Counted from the stretch's first letter, positions 18,293-26,784 are shown. The stretch is DNA of 64,000 nt from Noviherbaspirillum aridicola (GCF_019656455.1 NZ_BPMK01000008.1:185894-249893), one strand, 5' to 3'. A program made the numbers and translations. The notes: generated from the sequence alone by a model not told the origin.

Positions 18293-19066
18293 TTAAAAAA
18301 CCATTTTGGCGGCAATGCCGGTCAGCGTGGTCGCCAGCAGGCCGCGCAGAATTTTTTCGGGCACGGCGCGGGCGGCGAGGGAGCCGATGGTGATGCCGGG
18401 CACCGAGCCCAGCAGCAGGGTGACGAGCAGTTCCCAGTTGATCGAACCGAGATACCAGTGGCCGGCGGCCGCGATCGCGGTGAGCGGCACGGCGTAGGCG
18501 ATGTCGGTGCCGGCGATTTCGGCCGGGGACAGGCGAGGATACAGCAAGACGAGGATTGTCGCACCGACAGCGCCGGCGCCGATCGAGGAGATCGTCACCA
18601 GTGTGCCGAGCAGGGCGCCGACGATGACCGTGGTGACCGCCAGCGCCGTGCCCTGCAGCTGCTTTTCGGGGTGGGCGATGACCCAGGCCTGCATGCGCGA
18701 GCGGAACAGCAGCGCCACCACGGTCAGCAGCACCGAGCCGGCGATGGAATAGCGGATGACCTGGCCGATCTGCTGGTCGAGCGCGCCGAAAGACTTGAGC
18801 GCGAGCGTGGTGAACAGCGCCGCCGGCAGCGCGCCGTAGCAGAGATGGCGCACGATGTCCCAGCGCACGGTGCCGCGGAAGCGGTGGGCGAGGGTGCCGG
18901 CGGACTTGGTGGCGGCCGCGAACGCGAGGTCGGTGCCGACGGCCACGGTGGGCGAGACGCCGAACATCAGCGTCAGCAGCGGCGTCATCAGCGAGCCGCC
19001 GCCGACGCCCGTCAGACCGACCAGCAGGCCGACCGCAAAACCGGAGATTACGTAATGAAGATCCAT
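18293..19066 (-). CDS. TauE/SafE-family membrane permease
   Basis: A 257-residue polytopic membrane protein with about eight hydrophobic segments and the family start GFAVGLLVGLTGVGGGSLMTP. TauE/SafE proteins are proposed carriers for sulfite, sulfonates or other anions. As the first gene of the cys operon, opposite cysB, it may move sulfate, sulfite or a related oxyanion. The direction of transport cannot be told from sequence. Confidence 0.88.
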   Translation of the reverse strand: MDLHYVISGFAVGLLVGLTGVGGGSLMTPLLTLMFGVSPTVAVGTDLAFAAATKSAGTLAHRFRGTVRWDIVRHLCYGALPAALFTTLALKSFGALDQQIGQVIRYSIAGSVLLTVVALLFRSRMQAWVIAHPEKQLQGTALAVTTVIVGALLGTLVTISSIGAGAVGATILVLLYPRLSPAEIAGTDIAYAVPLTAIAAAGHWYLGSINWELLVTLLLGSVPGITIGSLAARAVPEKILRGLLATTLTGIAAKMVF

Positions 19067-19194
19067 GGCACCCCACGCAAAGGAGCATGAATCGTAATAA
19101 ACTTATTCCTTATTCCAAACTATTTAGTACTCATTTGCTTATATGCTCAAAAAGCATATGCAAGCGCGGAAAAAACATTGCAGGACAGACAAGG
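19067..19194. promoter_or_regulatory. Divergent control region between the cys operon and cysB
   Basis: This 128-bp stretch is strikingly AT-rich for the window. It contains ATAAACTTATTCC and a second TTATTCC directly after, resembling half-sites used by CysB-type LysR regulators, and a perfect ATATGC/GCATAT dyad around 19142-19159. It very likely holds the promoters of the minus-strand cys operon and of cysB. The binding-site assignment is inference. Confidence 0.55.
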
Positions 19195-20136
19195 ATGAAC
19201 CTCCACCAACTGCGCTTCGTGCGTGAAGCCGTGCGCCAGAACTTCAATCTGACCGAGGCGGCGAAGGCGCTCTACACGTCGCAGCCCGGCGTGTCGAAGG
19301 CGATCATCGAGCTGGAAGAGGAGCTGGGGGTGGACATCTTCACCCGCCACGGCAAGCGCATCCGCGGACTGACCGAGCCGGGCAGGGCGGTGCTGCGCTC
19401 GGTCGAGCTGATCATGCAGGAGATCGACGGCCTCAAGCGCATCGGCAAGGAATTCGCCGCCCAGGACAGCGGCAGCTTCACCATCGCCACCACCCACACC
19501 CAGGCCCGTTATGCGCTGCCGAGGGTGGTGCAGGCCTTCGCCCAGCGTTACCCGAAGGTCAGGTTGTCGCTTTTGCAAGGCAATCCCAAGCAGGTGGCGG
19601 AGATGGTGCTCAAGGACCAGGCCGACATGGCGATCGCCACCGAGGCGATCGCGAGCATCGACGGTCTGATCAGCCTGCCCTGCTATCAGTGGGAACATGT
19701 GGTGGTGGTGCCGCACGACCATCCGCTCACGCGCATCACGCCGCTGACGCTGGAAGCGATCGCCGCCTACCCGCTGATCACCTACGACAGCGCCTTCACC
19801 GGACGCGCCAAGATCGACCACGCGTTCCAGCTGCGCGACCTGAAGCCCGACGTGCTGCTCGAGGCGATCGACGCCGACGTCATCAAGACCTATGTCGAAC
19901 TGGGCATGGGCGTGGGCATCATCGCCGGCATGGCCTATGACGCCGACCGCGACAAGGGCCTGCGCGCGATCCCGGTCGGCCACCTGTTCGGCACCAACGT
20001 CTCCCGCGTGGCCCTCAAGCAGGGCGCCTATTTGCGCGGCTATGTATACAGCTTCATCGAACTGATCTCGCCCACGCTCACCCGCAAGCTGGTCGAGCAG
20101 GTGATGAACGGCGAGAAGGAAATGTACGAGCTGTGA
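19195..20136 (+). CDS. cysB: LysR-type regulator CysB
   Basis: Transcription factor of the LysR family controlling sulfur assimilation, normally co-activated by N-acetylserine or O-acetylserine. The start MNLHQLRFVREAV at 19195 follows AAGG; the longer frame from 19087 would run through the promoter region. It is 313 residues long, typical for CysB, with a winged helix-turn-helix at about residues 18-40 (LTEAAKALYTSQPGVSKAII) and a periplasmic-binding-protein-like effector domain behind it. The divergent position from the cys operon supports the name over Cbl. Confidence 0.93.
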   Translation: MNLHQLRFVREAVRQNFNLTEAAKALYTSQPGVSKAIIELEEELGVDIFTRHGKRIRGLTEPGRAVLRSVELIMQEIDGLKRIGKEFAAQDSGSFTIATTHTQARYALPRVVQAFAQRYPKVRLSLLQGNPKQVAEMVLKDQADMAIATEAIASIDGLISLPCYQWEHVVVVPHDHPLTRITPLTLEAIAAYPLITYDSAFTGRAKIDHAFQLRDLKPDVLLEAIDADVIKTYVELGMGVGIIAGMAYDADRDKGLRAIPVGHLFGTNVSRVALKQGAYLRGYVYSFIELISPTLTRKLVEQVMNGEKEMYEL

Positions 20137-20186
20137 CGGCCGTTTTTGCTTCCTTGTAACCCCGGTTTGCGGGTAGAATGGCGCCC

Positions 20187-20362
20187 GTCATTGGGGAGTA
20201 GCCGCCCTCCGAAGCCGTATCCGCGAGAGGGGCTTGCGTCAACAGACTTGTCCTTTTGCGGACATGGCGCAGGCAGCATCGGGCCTGGCGAGACCATTGA
20301 CTGCGCGCCTCCAGCAATGGGCCGGAGAGGCGTGTGGTCAATCGTCCGTTCTCCGGCCCGGG
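20187..20362 (+). ncRNA. yybP-ykoY (Mn2+) riboswitch
   Basis: The two conserved loop motifs of this riboswitch class are present: GGGGAGTAGC (20193-20202) and GCGAGACCATTG (20288-20299), enclosed by a CATTG/CAATG closing stem. A GGGCCGGAGAG/CTCCGGCCC hairpin (20319-20359) lies just before the start codon and may be the expression platform. It has no T-run, so control of translation is more likely than termination. It precedes a GDT1-family transporter, a usual partner. Confidence 0.88.
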
Positions 20363-20369
20363 ATCATTC

Positions 20370-20960
20370 ATGGAAGCCTTCCTCATCTCCACCGGCATCG
20401 TCGCCCTCGCTGAAATGGGTGACAAGACCCAGCTGCTGTCGCTGCTGCTCGCCGCCAAGTTCCGCCGACCGCTGCCGATCATCCTCGGCATTCTCGTCGC
20501 CACCCTGTTCAATCACGCATTTGCCGGCGCCGTCGGCAGCTGGCTGACCGAATTCCTCGGGCCGGATGCGCTGCGCTGGATACTCGGCCTGTCCTTCCTC
20601 GCGATGGCGGTGTGGACCCTGATACCCGACAAGATCGACGACGTGGACGCGAAGCCGGCCAGGCTCGGCGTGTTCGCCACCACGGTGATCGCCTTCTTTC
20701 TCGCCGAGATGGGGGACAAGACGCAGGTGGCGACGATCGCGCTGGCCGCCAAATTCTCCGGCTTCTATGCGGTGGTGGCCGGCACCACGCTGGGCATGAT
20801 GATCGCAAACGTACCGGCGGTCTTCCTCGGCGAGCGCATCATGCGCGTGGTGTCGCTGCGGCTGGTGCACGGGATCGCGGCGGCGATCTTCGCGGTGCTG
20901 GGGGTGGTGACGCTGGCTGGCGGGGCGCTCGGGGACCTGTTGCGTCTCGGCGGCGCGTAG
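20370..20960 (+). CDS. GDT1/TMEM165 (UPF0016) family cation transporter
   Basis: A 196-residue membrane protein with two homologous halves, each carrying the family signature E-x-G-D-K-T: LAEMGDKTQLLS near the N-terminus and LAEMGDKTQVAT in the middle. About six hydrophobic helices are seen. Family members export Mn2+ or exchange Ca2+/Mn2+ for protons. The yybP-ykoY riboswitch upstream strongly supports a manganese efflux role. The start at 20370 (MEAFLISTG) fits the family; an upstream ATG at 20334 lies inside the riboswitch hairpin. Confidence 0.92.
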   Translation: MEAFLISTGIVALAEMGDKTQLLSLLLAAKFRRPLPIILGILVATLFNHAFAGAVGSWLTEFLGPDALRWILGLSFLAMAVWTLIPDKIDDVDAKPARLGVFATTVIAFFLAEMGDKTQVATIALAAKFSGFYAVVAGTTLGMMIANVPAVFLGERIMRVVSLRLVHGIAAAIFAVLGVVTLAGGALGDLLRLGGA

Positions 20961-21140
20961 CCCCATCGCGCGGTGCCGCCGGCCCGCGCTCCGGCGTGGC
21001 TCGTGACGCTGCCGGAGGTCTTGCCGGCAGCGGCCATCGGCCCCGCACCAGTACCACTTGCTGTCGGTTCAGCCGCTCGTCCCTCGGCGCCGCGCCTGTG
21101 CGGAGCCGGCCGTCCCATCCGATTCACCGTCGTCCGGCGA

Positions 21141-22499
21141 CTACAGGTCTTTCCTGATCTTGTCGATGTCGTCCGGGGTGACACCATAGGTGGTCGAGAG
21201 TTTGGACTTGATGTAGTCGTTGAGCTGACGCCATTCATCGTCCGAGAAGATGCCATCGCTGCCGGCGTACTTCTCCTTGAGCTTGTTCTTGACGTCATCG
21301 GGCATCGGATCCCACAAGGACAAGTCGCGGTTCGTGTTACCCAGCGATTTCCGCATGCGCTCGATGTCCCCCGCGGAGACGACGCCGTCCGGTCCGGCGT
21401 TCTTCTCCATGTATTCCACGACCAGTTTCTTTTCGTCCTCCGAGAAGACGGCATCAGAGCCGGCGTATTTCTCCTTGAGCTTGTTCCTGATGTCGTCGGG
21501 CAGCTGGTTCCACCACTCATCGAATGACTTGCCGGACTTCGGCGGGGGCGGGGGAAGGCCGTCGAAGCCGGCCGCATCCAGATCCTTGCTAATCTTGTCG
21601 ATGTCGTCCGGGGTGACACCATAGGTGGTCGAGAGTTTGGACTTGATGTAGTCGTTGAGCTGACGCCATTCATCGTCCGAGAAGATGCCATCGCTGCCGG
21701 CGTACTTCTCCTTGAGCTTGTTCTTGACGTCATCGGGCATCGGATCCCACAAGGACAAGTCGCGGTTCGTGTTGCCCAGCGATTTCCGCATGCGCTCGAT
21801 GTCCCCCGCGGAGACGACGCCGTCCGGTCCGGCATTCGTTTCCAGGTATTGCACGATCTGCTTCTTCTCCTCCTCGGAGTAGATTCTGTCAGGGCCGCCG
21901 AATTTCTCCCCGAGCTTGTTCCTGATGTCGACGGGCAGCTGGCTCCACCACTCATCGAATGACTTGCCTGACTTCGGCGTCGAACCACCGGGTGCGGGCG
22001 TTGAACCACCGGGTGCGGGCGTTGAACCACCGGGTGCGGGCGTCGAACCACCGGGTGCGGGCGTTGAACCACCGGTTGTGGGCGTCGAACTACCGGGCGT
22101 GGGTGTTGAACCACCGGTTGTGGGCGTCGAACCACCAGTTGTGGGCGTCGAACCACCGGTTGTGGGCGTCGAACCACCAGTTGTGGGCGTCGAACCACCG
22201 GTTGTGGGCGTCGAACCACCGGTTGTGGGCGTCGAACCACCGGTTGTGGGTGTCGAACCACCGGTTATGGGTGTCGAACCACCAGGTGCGGGCGTGTTGT
22301 TCTTCGGGACCGACGGATCTTGTATATCCCAGACCTTCATTGAGCTGTCCACCGAGTTATTCTTCTGTCCGTCATCCGCCAGGTCGAGCGCCCTGAGGTT
22401 ATCCAGCGCGACCTTCTTTTGCACCGGGTCGGACGAATTGTCATACACCTGCTTCCACGCGTTCCATATCTGCCTGATCGACTCATTGTTGACTTGCAT
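21141..22499 (-). CDS. Large repeat protein with EF-hand-like loops and Gly/Ser/Thr/Pro heptad linker
   Basis: A 452-residue cysteine-free protein. The ATG at 22499 has a strong AGGAGA site. Layout: an N-terminal region (1-70) ending in DDGQKNNSVDSSMKVWDIQDP, almost shared with the next gene; about 15 heptads of the type GGSTPTT/GGSTPAP (73-177); then about four helical units of roughly 65-70 residues. Each unit has an Leu-Pro-x-Asp helix (WWxQLPxDIRNKLxEKxxG) and EF-hand-like loops such as AGSDGIFSDDEW and AGPDGVVSAGDI, with Asp at loop position 5, Gly at 6, Ser at 9 and Asp/Glu at 12. Positions 1 and 3 are not acidic, so calcium binding is uncertain. No signal peptide is visible. Function unknown; secretion by a specialised system is possible. 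Confidence 0.85.
   Translation of the reverse strand: MQVNNESIRQIWNAWKQVYDNSSDPVQKKVALDNLRALDLADDGQKNNSVDSSMKVWDIQDPSVPKNNTPAPGGSTPITGGSTPTTGGSTPTTGGSTPTTGGSTPTTGGSTPTTGGSTPTTGGSTPTTGGSTPTPGSSTPTTGGSTPAPGGSTPAPGGSTPAPGGSTPAPGGSTPKSGKSFDEWWSQLPVDIRNKLGEKFGGPDRIYSEEEKKQIVQYLETNAGPDGVVSAGDIERMRKSLGNTNRDLSLWDPMPDDVKNKLKEKYAGSDGIFSDDEWRQLNDYIKSKLSTTYGVTPDDIDKISKDLDAAGFDGLPPPPPKSGKSFDEWWNQLPDDIRNKLKEKYAGSDAVFSEDEKKLVVEYMEKNAGPDGVVSAGDIERMRKSLGNTNRDLSLWDPMPDDVKNKLKEKYAGSDGIFSDDEWRQLNDYIKSKLSTTYGVTPDDIDKIRKDL
21157..21398 (-). repeat. Copy 1 of a ~242-bp near-identical intragenic duplication
   Basis: Matches 21592-21833 over about 242 bp with one difference seen by eye (GTTACCC against GTTGCCC). It encodes the last unit pair of the repeat protein. 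Confidence 0.85.
21592..21833 (-). repeat. Copy 2 of the ~242-bp intragenic duplication
   Basis: Second copy, offset 435 bp from the first and in the same frame. The near identity points to recent duplication or gene conversion within the gene. Confidence 0.85.
21969..22283 (-). repeat. 21-bp minisatellite coding for GGSTPxx heptads
   Basis: About 15 tandem 21-bp units in frame, encoding mainly GGSTPTT then GGSTPAP heptads. It forms a flexible linker between the N-terminal region and the EF-hand-like units. Such arrays commonly vary in copy number between strains. Confidence 0.9.
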
Positions 22500-22635
22500 C
22501 GTGTTCTCCTGATAATTCCTGGCCGCGCCGCGGCTACCATGCCTGTCGGTCAGGAAGTGGCGCGCAAAACAGGGACGAGTGGTGAGATGTCGACGATCGG
22601 CGGTCGGAGCGCGATCCACCACTCAGGCATCACGG

Positions 22636-24273
22636 CTAGGCGGTGCCACCCGTGCCCGTACCACCCGATCCGCCCGTCCCCGTACCACCCGATCCACCGG
22701 TACCCGTTCCACCCGTACCGCCCGCGCCACCCAGGCCGAGCAGTAGCTGGATTCCAGGCAGTTCGGTCGCGAGGATCTTGTCATCCCAGCCCGCGAGCAC
22801 TGCGATGAACTCAACCACCTCCGACTTCTCGGCGTCCGACAGCTCGCCGTCGAGTCCGCCGAATTTCTGCTTGAGCTTGTTCCTCACATCCTCGGGCAGC
22901 TGATCCATCCATTGCTTGAAGAGCTTGTCAACCTCGTCCTTGGTCAATCCCGATCCCTTGATGCCCTGGTCTTCCCGTATGGCCTCCACGGTCCGCGGAT
23001 CGAGGGTGTGCAAGTCGCCCACGGAATCGATGTATTCAAGCATTCGCTTCTTCTCGGCGGTGTCGAACTGCTTGTCCGGGCCCGCGTACTTCTCCGTGAG
23101 TTTTCTCTGCGCATCGGGTGGCAGGAATCTCCACCAGACTTCAAACGTGGTGTTAACCGTCTCCTCGCTTTCGAGGTTGACCTTGGCGTTCATGCCCAGC
23201 TCCGACTTCAGTGGCCCGAGTTGGGTGAAGGTCGGCAGCCAGTTGTTGATCGGTCCCAGGTATTCGACGGCCTTGCGCTTCTCTTCATCGTCGAACTGGC
23301 CGTCTTCACCGGCGAACTTCTCCGTCAGTTTCTTCTTCACGTCCTCGGGAAGCCCGCTCATCCAGCTAGTGAAATAGGTGTTGACGTCCTGCGTGCTCAG
23401 TTGCGATTTCTCGAGACCCATGTCTTTTCGCAGCGCGTCCACGTCGGCCGGCGTGAGGAAGTTTCCGCCGCTGGTCTTCGACTTGAAGTACTCATGGGCC
23501 GCATTCACTTCCTCCTGGCTCCAGTTCATGTCGGGACCAGCGAGCTTCTCCGTCAGCTTGACCTTGAGATCCTGGGGCAGCTGCACGAGCCAGCCGTTGA
23601 TCTGTTCGAGGTTGCGGCTGTAACTGTCGACCTCATTGAACACGGTTTCGATCTCGCCCTGGCTGAGCCCATCGGTTCCACCCTTGGAATTGACGAACTC
23701 GACCACGCGGCCTTTTTCTTCGTCGGAGAAAGTGCCGTCCGGGCCGGCGAAGTTCGTCGTCAATTTGTTCTTCAGGGGGGCCGGCACCTGGCTCATGATC
23801 TGGTCGAAGTTCTTGTTGACCTCGGCCTGGTCCGGGATCTTCAGGCCCAGATCCTTTCTCAGCCTTTCGATATCGCCGGGGGAAACGATCGCGTCGTTCC
23901 ATGCGTGGGTATGCATGTACTCGATCGCCTTCGTCTTTTCTGCGTCCGTGAATTCGCCGTCGTCGCCGGCGAACTTCTTCTTTACAGCCTCCTGTACGTC
24001 CTTGGGCAGCTGGCTCCACAGGTTCTTGAATGTCGTGTTGGTGTCGGGGGACCCGTTGCTGCCTCCCGGTGTGTTGTTCGTGCCCTGTCCCGGATCCTGT
24101 ATGTCCCAGATCTTCATGGAACTGTCGACCGAGTTGTTCTTCTGGCCGTCGTCGATGATGTCCATCGCCTGGAGGTTCGCCAGTGCGAGCTGCTTGACAT
24201 TCGGGTCGGTGGAATTGGAATGCAGGTCCTTCCACACATTCCAGATCGCCTTCAGATCAGTGTTGATTGCCAT
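22636..24273 (-). CDS. Large repeat protein with EF-hand-like loops, paralogue of the 21141-22499 gene
   Basis: A 545-residue cysteine-free protein with start ATG at 24273 and AGGAAAGG upstream. Residues 1-65 resemble the N-terminus of the neighbouring protein (both hold DDGQKNNSVDSSMK then WDIQDP). After a short GGSNGSPD linker come about seven to eight helical units with the pattern LPxDVxxKLxEKFAGxDGxFSxxEK, for example AGDDGEFTDAEK, AGPDGTFSDEEK and AGEDGQFDDEEK, several being better EF-hand-like loops than those in the paralogue. The C-terminus ends in a low-complexity GGTGTGGSGG tail. No signal peptide or membrane segment. It lies 136 bp upstream of the paralogue and reads the same way, so they may be co-transcribed. 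Function unknown. Confidence 0.85.
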   Translation of the reverse strand: MAINTDLKAIWNVWKDLHSNSTDPNVKQLALANLQAMDIIDDGQKNNSVDSSMKIWDIQDPGQGTNNTPGGSNGSPDTNTTFKNLWSQLPKDVQEAVKKKFAGDDGEFTDAEKTKAIEYMHTHAWNDAIVSPGDIERLRKDLGLKIPDQAEVNKNFDQIMSQVPAPLKNKLTTNFAGPDGTFSDEEKGRVVEFVNSKGGTDGLSQGEIETVFNEVDSYSRNLEQINGWLVQLPQDLKVKLTEKLAGPDMNWSQEEVNAAHEYFKSKTSGGNFLTPADVDALRKDMGLEKSQLSTQDVNTYFTSWMSGLPEDVKKKLTEKFAGEDGQFDDEEKRKAVEYLGPINNWLPTFTQLGPLKSELGMNAKVNLESEETVNTTFEVWWRFLPPDAQRKLTEKYAGPDKQFDTAEKKRMLEYIDSVGDLHTLDPRTVEAIREDQGIKGSGLTKDEVDKLFKQWMDQLPEDVRNKLKQKFGGLDGELSDAEKSEVVEFIAVLAGWDDKILATELPGIQLLLGLGGAGGTGGTGTGGSGGTGTGGSGGTGTGGTA

Positions 24274-25061
24274 GATGCTTTCCTTTCCTGTATATCGTGG
24301 AGCACATAGTCCGCCGTTCGATGCAGCATCGGGATCCGCCCGTTCCCGGTCCGCCGGCCGCGGTCCGGCGACTCACGGCCGGACGAGCGGATCGGGCATG
24401 CCGGAGCATCCCGGACAGGCAGACCATGGCGTCTGATCACCCGTATTCCTGATTTCCCTCGAAGGGGGGGCGGGCGGGCGCACGCCCGTCACCGCGCGGA
24501 TATCTCCCCCGGATCGCGCGATCGGGAAGCTCTCGCCCTTCCATGTACCGTCCGCCCATTTCGTGCTCCCTATGGCTTCATTTTGTCAGCCCGAACATCT
24601 TCCTTTGCACATCGAGATCCTGCGAGGCGATGTCGTCGTTCCAAAAATATGTACTTGCTCAGGTATTCAAGCCACGCCCCGGCCGGAATCGGCTCCATTC
24701 ACGCGCTTCCAGCGATGCAAGGCATGCTTGTGCGCGTCGCTGACAGTTGCCATGGATTCCGTTACTTCTCCGTTTGCTTCGGTTTGACGGGACTCGCCCG
24801 AACATCGTCCTTTCGATGCAATCCGGCGCCCCGACCCACCTCGTGCCTGGTATGACACCGCATGCCGACCCACGGCCGCATTGCGGCCATGTATTGAATG
24901 AGTAGCAAATTGACCATGTCAGTTCCTCCGTGCCACGGCCCGCGCCCGCATCCGCCGGGGCGTTCCGGCGGCCGTCTTCACGGTCCGGCGTGGCGCGAGG
25001 TAGACTAGCGCGGGCGTCGAATCGCGGACGTCCATTTCCACGACAAGAACCACAGGAAGAC
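24274..25061. other. 788-bp region with only tiny open frames
   Basis: Long gap between the repeat-protein gene and the FAA hydrolase, lower in GC than its flanks in places. The only candidate genes are two minus-strand small ORFs at 24570-24698 and 24762-24917. Two copies of an 18-base similarity around GATGTTCGGGC (near 24590 and 24800) suggest old duplication or decay of accessory sequence. Confidence 0.5.
24762..24917 (-). CDS. Possible 51-residue small ORF with strong ribosome site
   Basis: GGAGGA lies 6 bases before an ATG at 24917, the best ribosome site in this gap. The product begins MVNLLLIQYMAAMRPW and ends KPKQTEK, rich in basic residues. It resembles no family I know. A second small ORF at 24570-24698 (42 residues) ends in a related KEDVRA segment against KDDVRA here. 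Codon use gives no firm support and this could be chance or a decayed gene. Confidence 0.3.
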   Translation of the reverse strand: MVNLLLIQYMAAMRPWVGMRCHTRHEVGRGAGLHRKDDVRASPVKPKQTEK

Positions 25062-26063
25062 ATGAAACTCGCCACCCTCAAAGACGGCACCCGCGACGGC
25101 CAGCTTGCCGTCGTGTCGCGCGACCTGAAGAGCGCTCACCTCGCCGACGGCATCGCACTCACCATGCAGCGCGCGCTGGACGACTGGAATTTCATCGCGC
25201 CGCAGCTCGACGAGCTTTACCAGCAGCTCAATGCAGGACGCGCGCCGCGCGCGTTCGACTTCGATCCGAAACGCTGCATGGCGCCGCTGCCGCGCGCCTA
25301 TCAGTGGGCGGACGGCTCGGCTTATGTGAATCACGTGGAACTCGTGCGTCGCGCGCGCGACGCGGAGATGCCGGAGTCTTTCTGGCATGACCCGCTGATG
25401 TACCAGGGCGGCGGCGACGACTTCATCGGTCCGACCGACGACATCGTGCTCGGCTCGGAAGAGTGGGGCATCGACTTCGAGGGCGAAGTGGCGGTGATCA
25501 CCGACGACGTGCCGATGGGTACGCCGGCGCAGCAGGCGCTGGCTCACATCAAGCTGCTGATGCTGGTCAACGATGTCTCGCTGCGCAATCTGATCCCCGC
25601 CGAGCTGGCCAAGGGCTTCGGCTTCTTCCAGTCCAAGCCGGCGTCGAGCTTCTCGCCGGTCGCGGTGACGCCGGACGAGCTGGGCGATGCCTGGCAGGAG
25701 GGCAAGGTGCACCTGCCGCTGCGCGCGACCTGGAACGGCGCCCTCGTCGGCCAGCCGAATGCCGGCGTGGACATGGTGTTCAGCTTCCCGCAGCTGATCG
25801 CGCACCTGGCCAGGACCCGCAATGCGCGCGCCGGCTCGATCATCGGCTCCGGCACGGTGTCCAACAAGGACAGCAAGAAGGGCTATACCTGCATCGCCGA
25901 AAAGCGTTGCCTGGAAATGATCGAGGGCGGCGAGCCGAAAACCCCGTTCATGAAGTTCGGCGACACCATCCGCATCGAGATGCTGGATGCGAACGGCAAG
26001 TCGATCTTCGGTGCCATCAATCAGCAGGTGGCGCAGCCCGGCGCAGCCAGGCCGCAAGCCTAG
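25062..26063 (+). CDS. Fumarylacetoacetate hydrolase family protein
   Basis: Cytosolic metal-dependent hydrolase of the FAH superfamily, in the roughly 330-residue bacterial form linked to aromatic catabolism. The start MKLATLKDGTRDGQL at 25062 follows CAGGAAG. The metal-binding acidic cluster is in GIDFEGEVAVITDDV, and the later block GSGTVSNKDSKKGYTCIAEKR fits the family. No other tyrosine or homogentisate genes are nearby, so the substrate (fumarylacetoacetate or another acylpyruvate-like acid) is not fixed. The LysE gene starts 76 bp downstream on the same strand. Confidence 0.88.
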   Translation: MKLATLKDGTRDGQLAVVSRDLKSAHLADGIALTMQRALDDWNFIAPQLDELYQQLNAGRAPRAFDFDPKRCMAPLPRAYQWADGSAYVNHVELVRRARDAEMPESFWHDPLMYQGGGDDFIGPTDDIVLGSEEWGIDFEGEVAVITDDVPMGTPAQQALAHIKLLMLVNDVSLRNLIPAELAKGFGFFQSKPASSFSPVAVTPDELGDAWQEGKVHLPLRATWNGALVGQPNAGVDMVFSFPQLIAHLARTRNARAGSIIGSGTVSNKDSKKGYTCIAEKRCLEMIEGGEPKTPFMKFGDTIRIEMLDANGKSIFGAINQQVAQPGAARPQA

Positions 26064-26139
26064 GCAGGCGGCGCGCGCCGCCGGCGGGCCGCGACCGGCG
26101 GGCCTGTTCCGTATACTTCATCGAGACAAGGAAAGCGCG

Positions 26140-26784
26140 ATGGACATGCTGTTTCCCTCCTGGCCGCTGATGGTCGCGTTTTTCGCGGCCAGCGTGGCGC
26201 TGGCCGTCACGCCCGGGCCGGCGGTGGTCTACATCATCACGCGCACGCTGGCGCAGGGCAGGGGAGCGGGGCTGGCCTCGACCGCCGGCGTCGCGCTCGG
26301 CAACCTCGGCAATGCCACCGGCGCGGCGCTCGGGCTGGCCGCGCTGTTCGCGGTATCGTCGCTCGCGTTCACGCTGGTCAAATATGCGGGCGCCGCCTAC
26401 CTCGTCTGGCTCGGCATCCGGGCATTGCGCGCGCGCGACGCGGCCCCGGCCGAAGCGCGCTTCGGCGACGCCTCGCTGCGCCGCATCTTCCGCGACGGCT
26501 TTTTCGTGGCGCTGCTCAATCCGAAGACGGCGATCTTCTTCGCCGCCTTCCTGCCGCAGTTCATGGACCCCTCGGCATCGGCGCCGCTGCAGAGCATCGC
26601 GCTCGGCGCGGTGTTCGTCGTGATCGCCTGCATCACCGATACCGTCTACGTGATGGCGGCGAGCATGCTTGCGCCGCTGCTGTCGCGGATGAGCGGGGCG
26701 GCGTCCGCAGGCCGCTACGTCACCGCCGGCGCGTTCATCGGGCTGGGGATATTCACTGCAACGGCGGGCGGGCGGGGGAAATAG
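26140..26784 (+). CDS. LysE/RhtB family amino-acid exporter
   Basis: A 214-residue inner-membrane protein with about six hydrophobic helices and the family start VALAVTPGPAVVYIITRTLAQG. The central ALLNPKTAIFFAAFLPQF block is also typical. Members export amino acids or their derivatives (lysine, threonine, homoserine lactone) by proton exchange. The substrate cannot be predicted. The ATG at 26140 has an AAGGAAAG site. Confidence 0.9.
   Translation: MDMLFPSWPLMVAFFAASVALAVTPGPAVVYIITRTLAQGRGAGLASTAGVALGNLGNATGAALGLAALFAVSSLAFTLVKYAGAAYLVWLGIRALRARDAAPAEARFGDASLRRIFRDGFFVALLNPKTAIFFAAFLPQFMDPSASAPLQSIALGAVFVVIACITDTVYVMAASMLAPLLSRMSGAASAGRYVTAGAFIGLGIFTATAGGRGK

Noticed and set aside
16322..19090. 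A 922-codon plus-strand open frame
   Set aside because: Antisense to DUF934, cysI and the TauE-like gene, all well supported on the other strand.
21969..22283. CRISPR-like regular repeats
   Set aside because: The 21-bp units are contiguous, without spacers, and in frame within a coding gene; they are a coding minisatellite.
24659..25090. A 143-codon minus-strand frame upstream of the FAA hydrolase
   Set aside because: No ribosome site at its start, mixed composition, and it overlaps a smaller ORF with a much better start.
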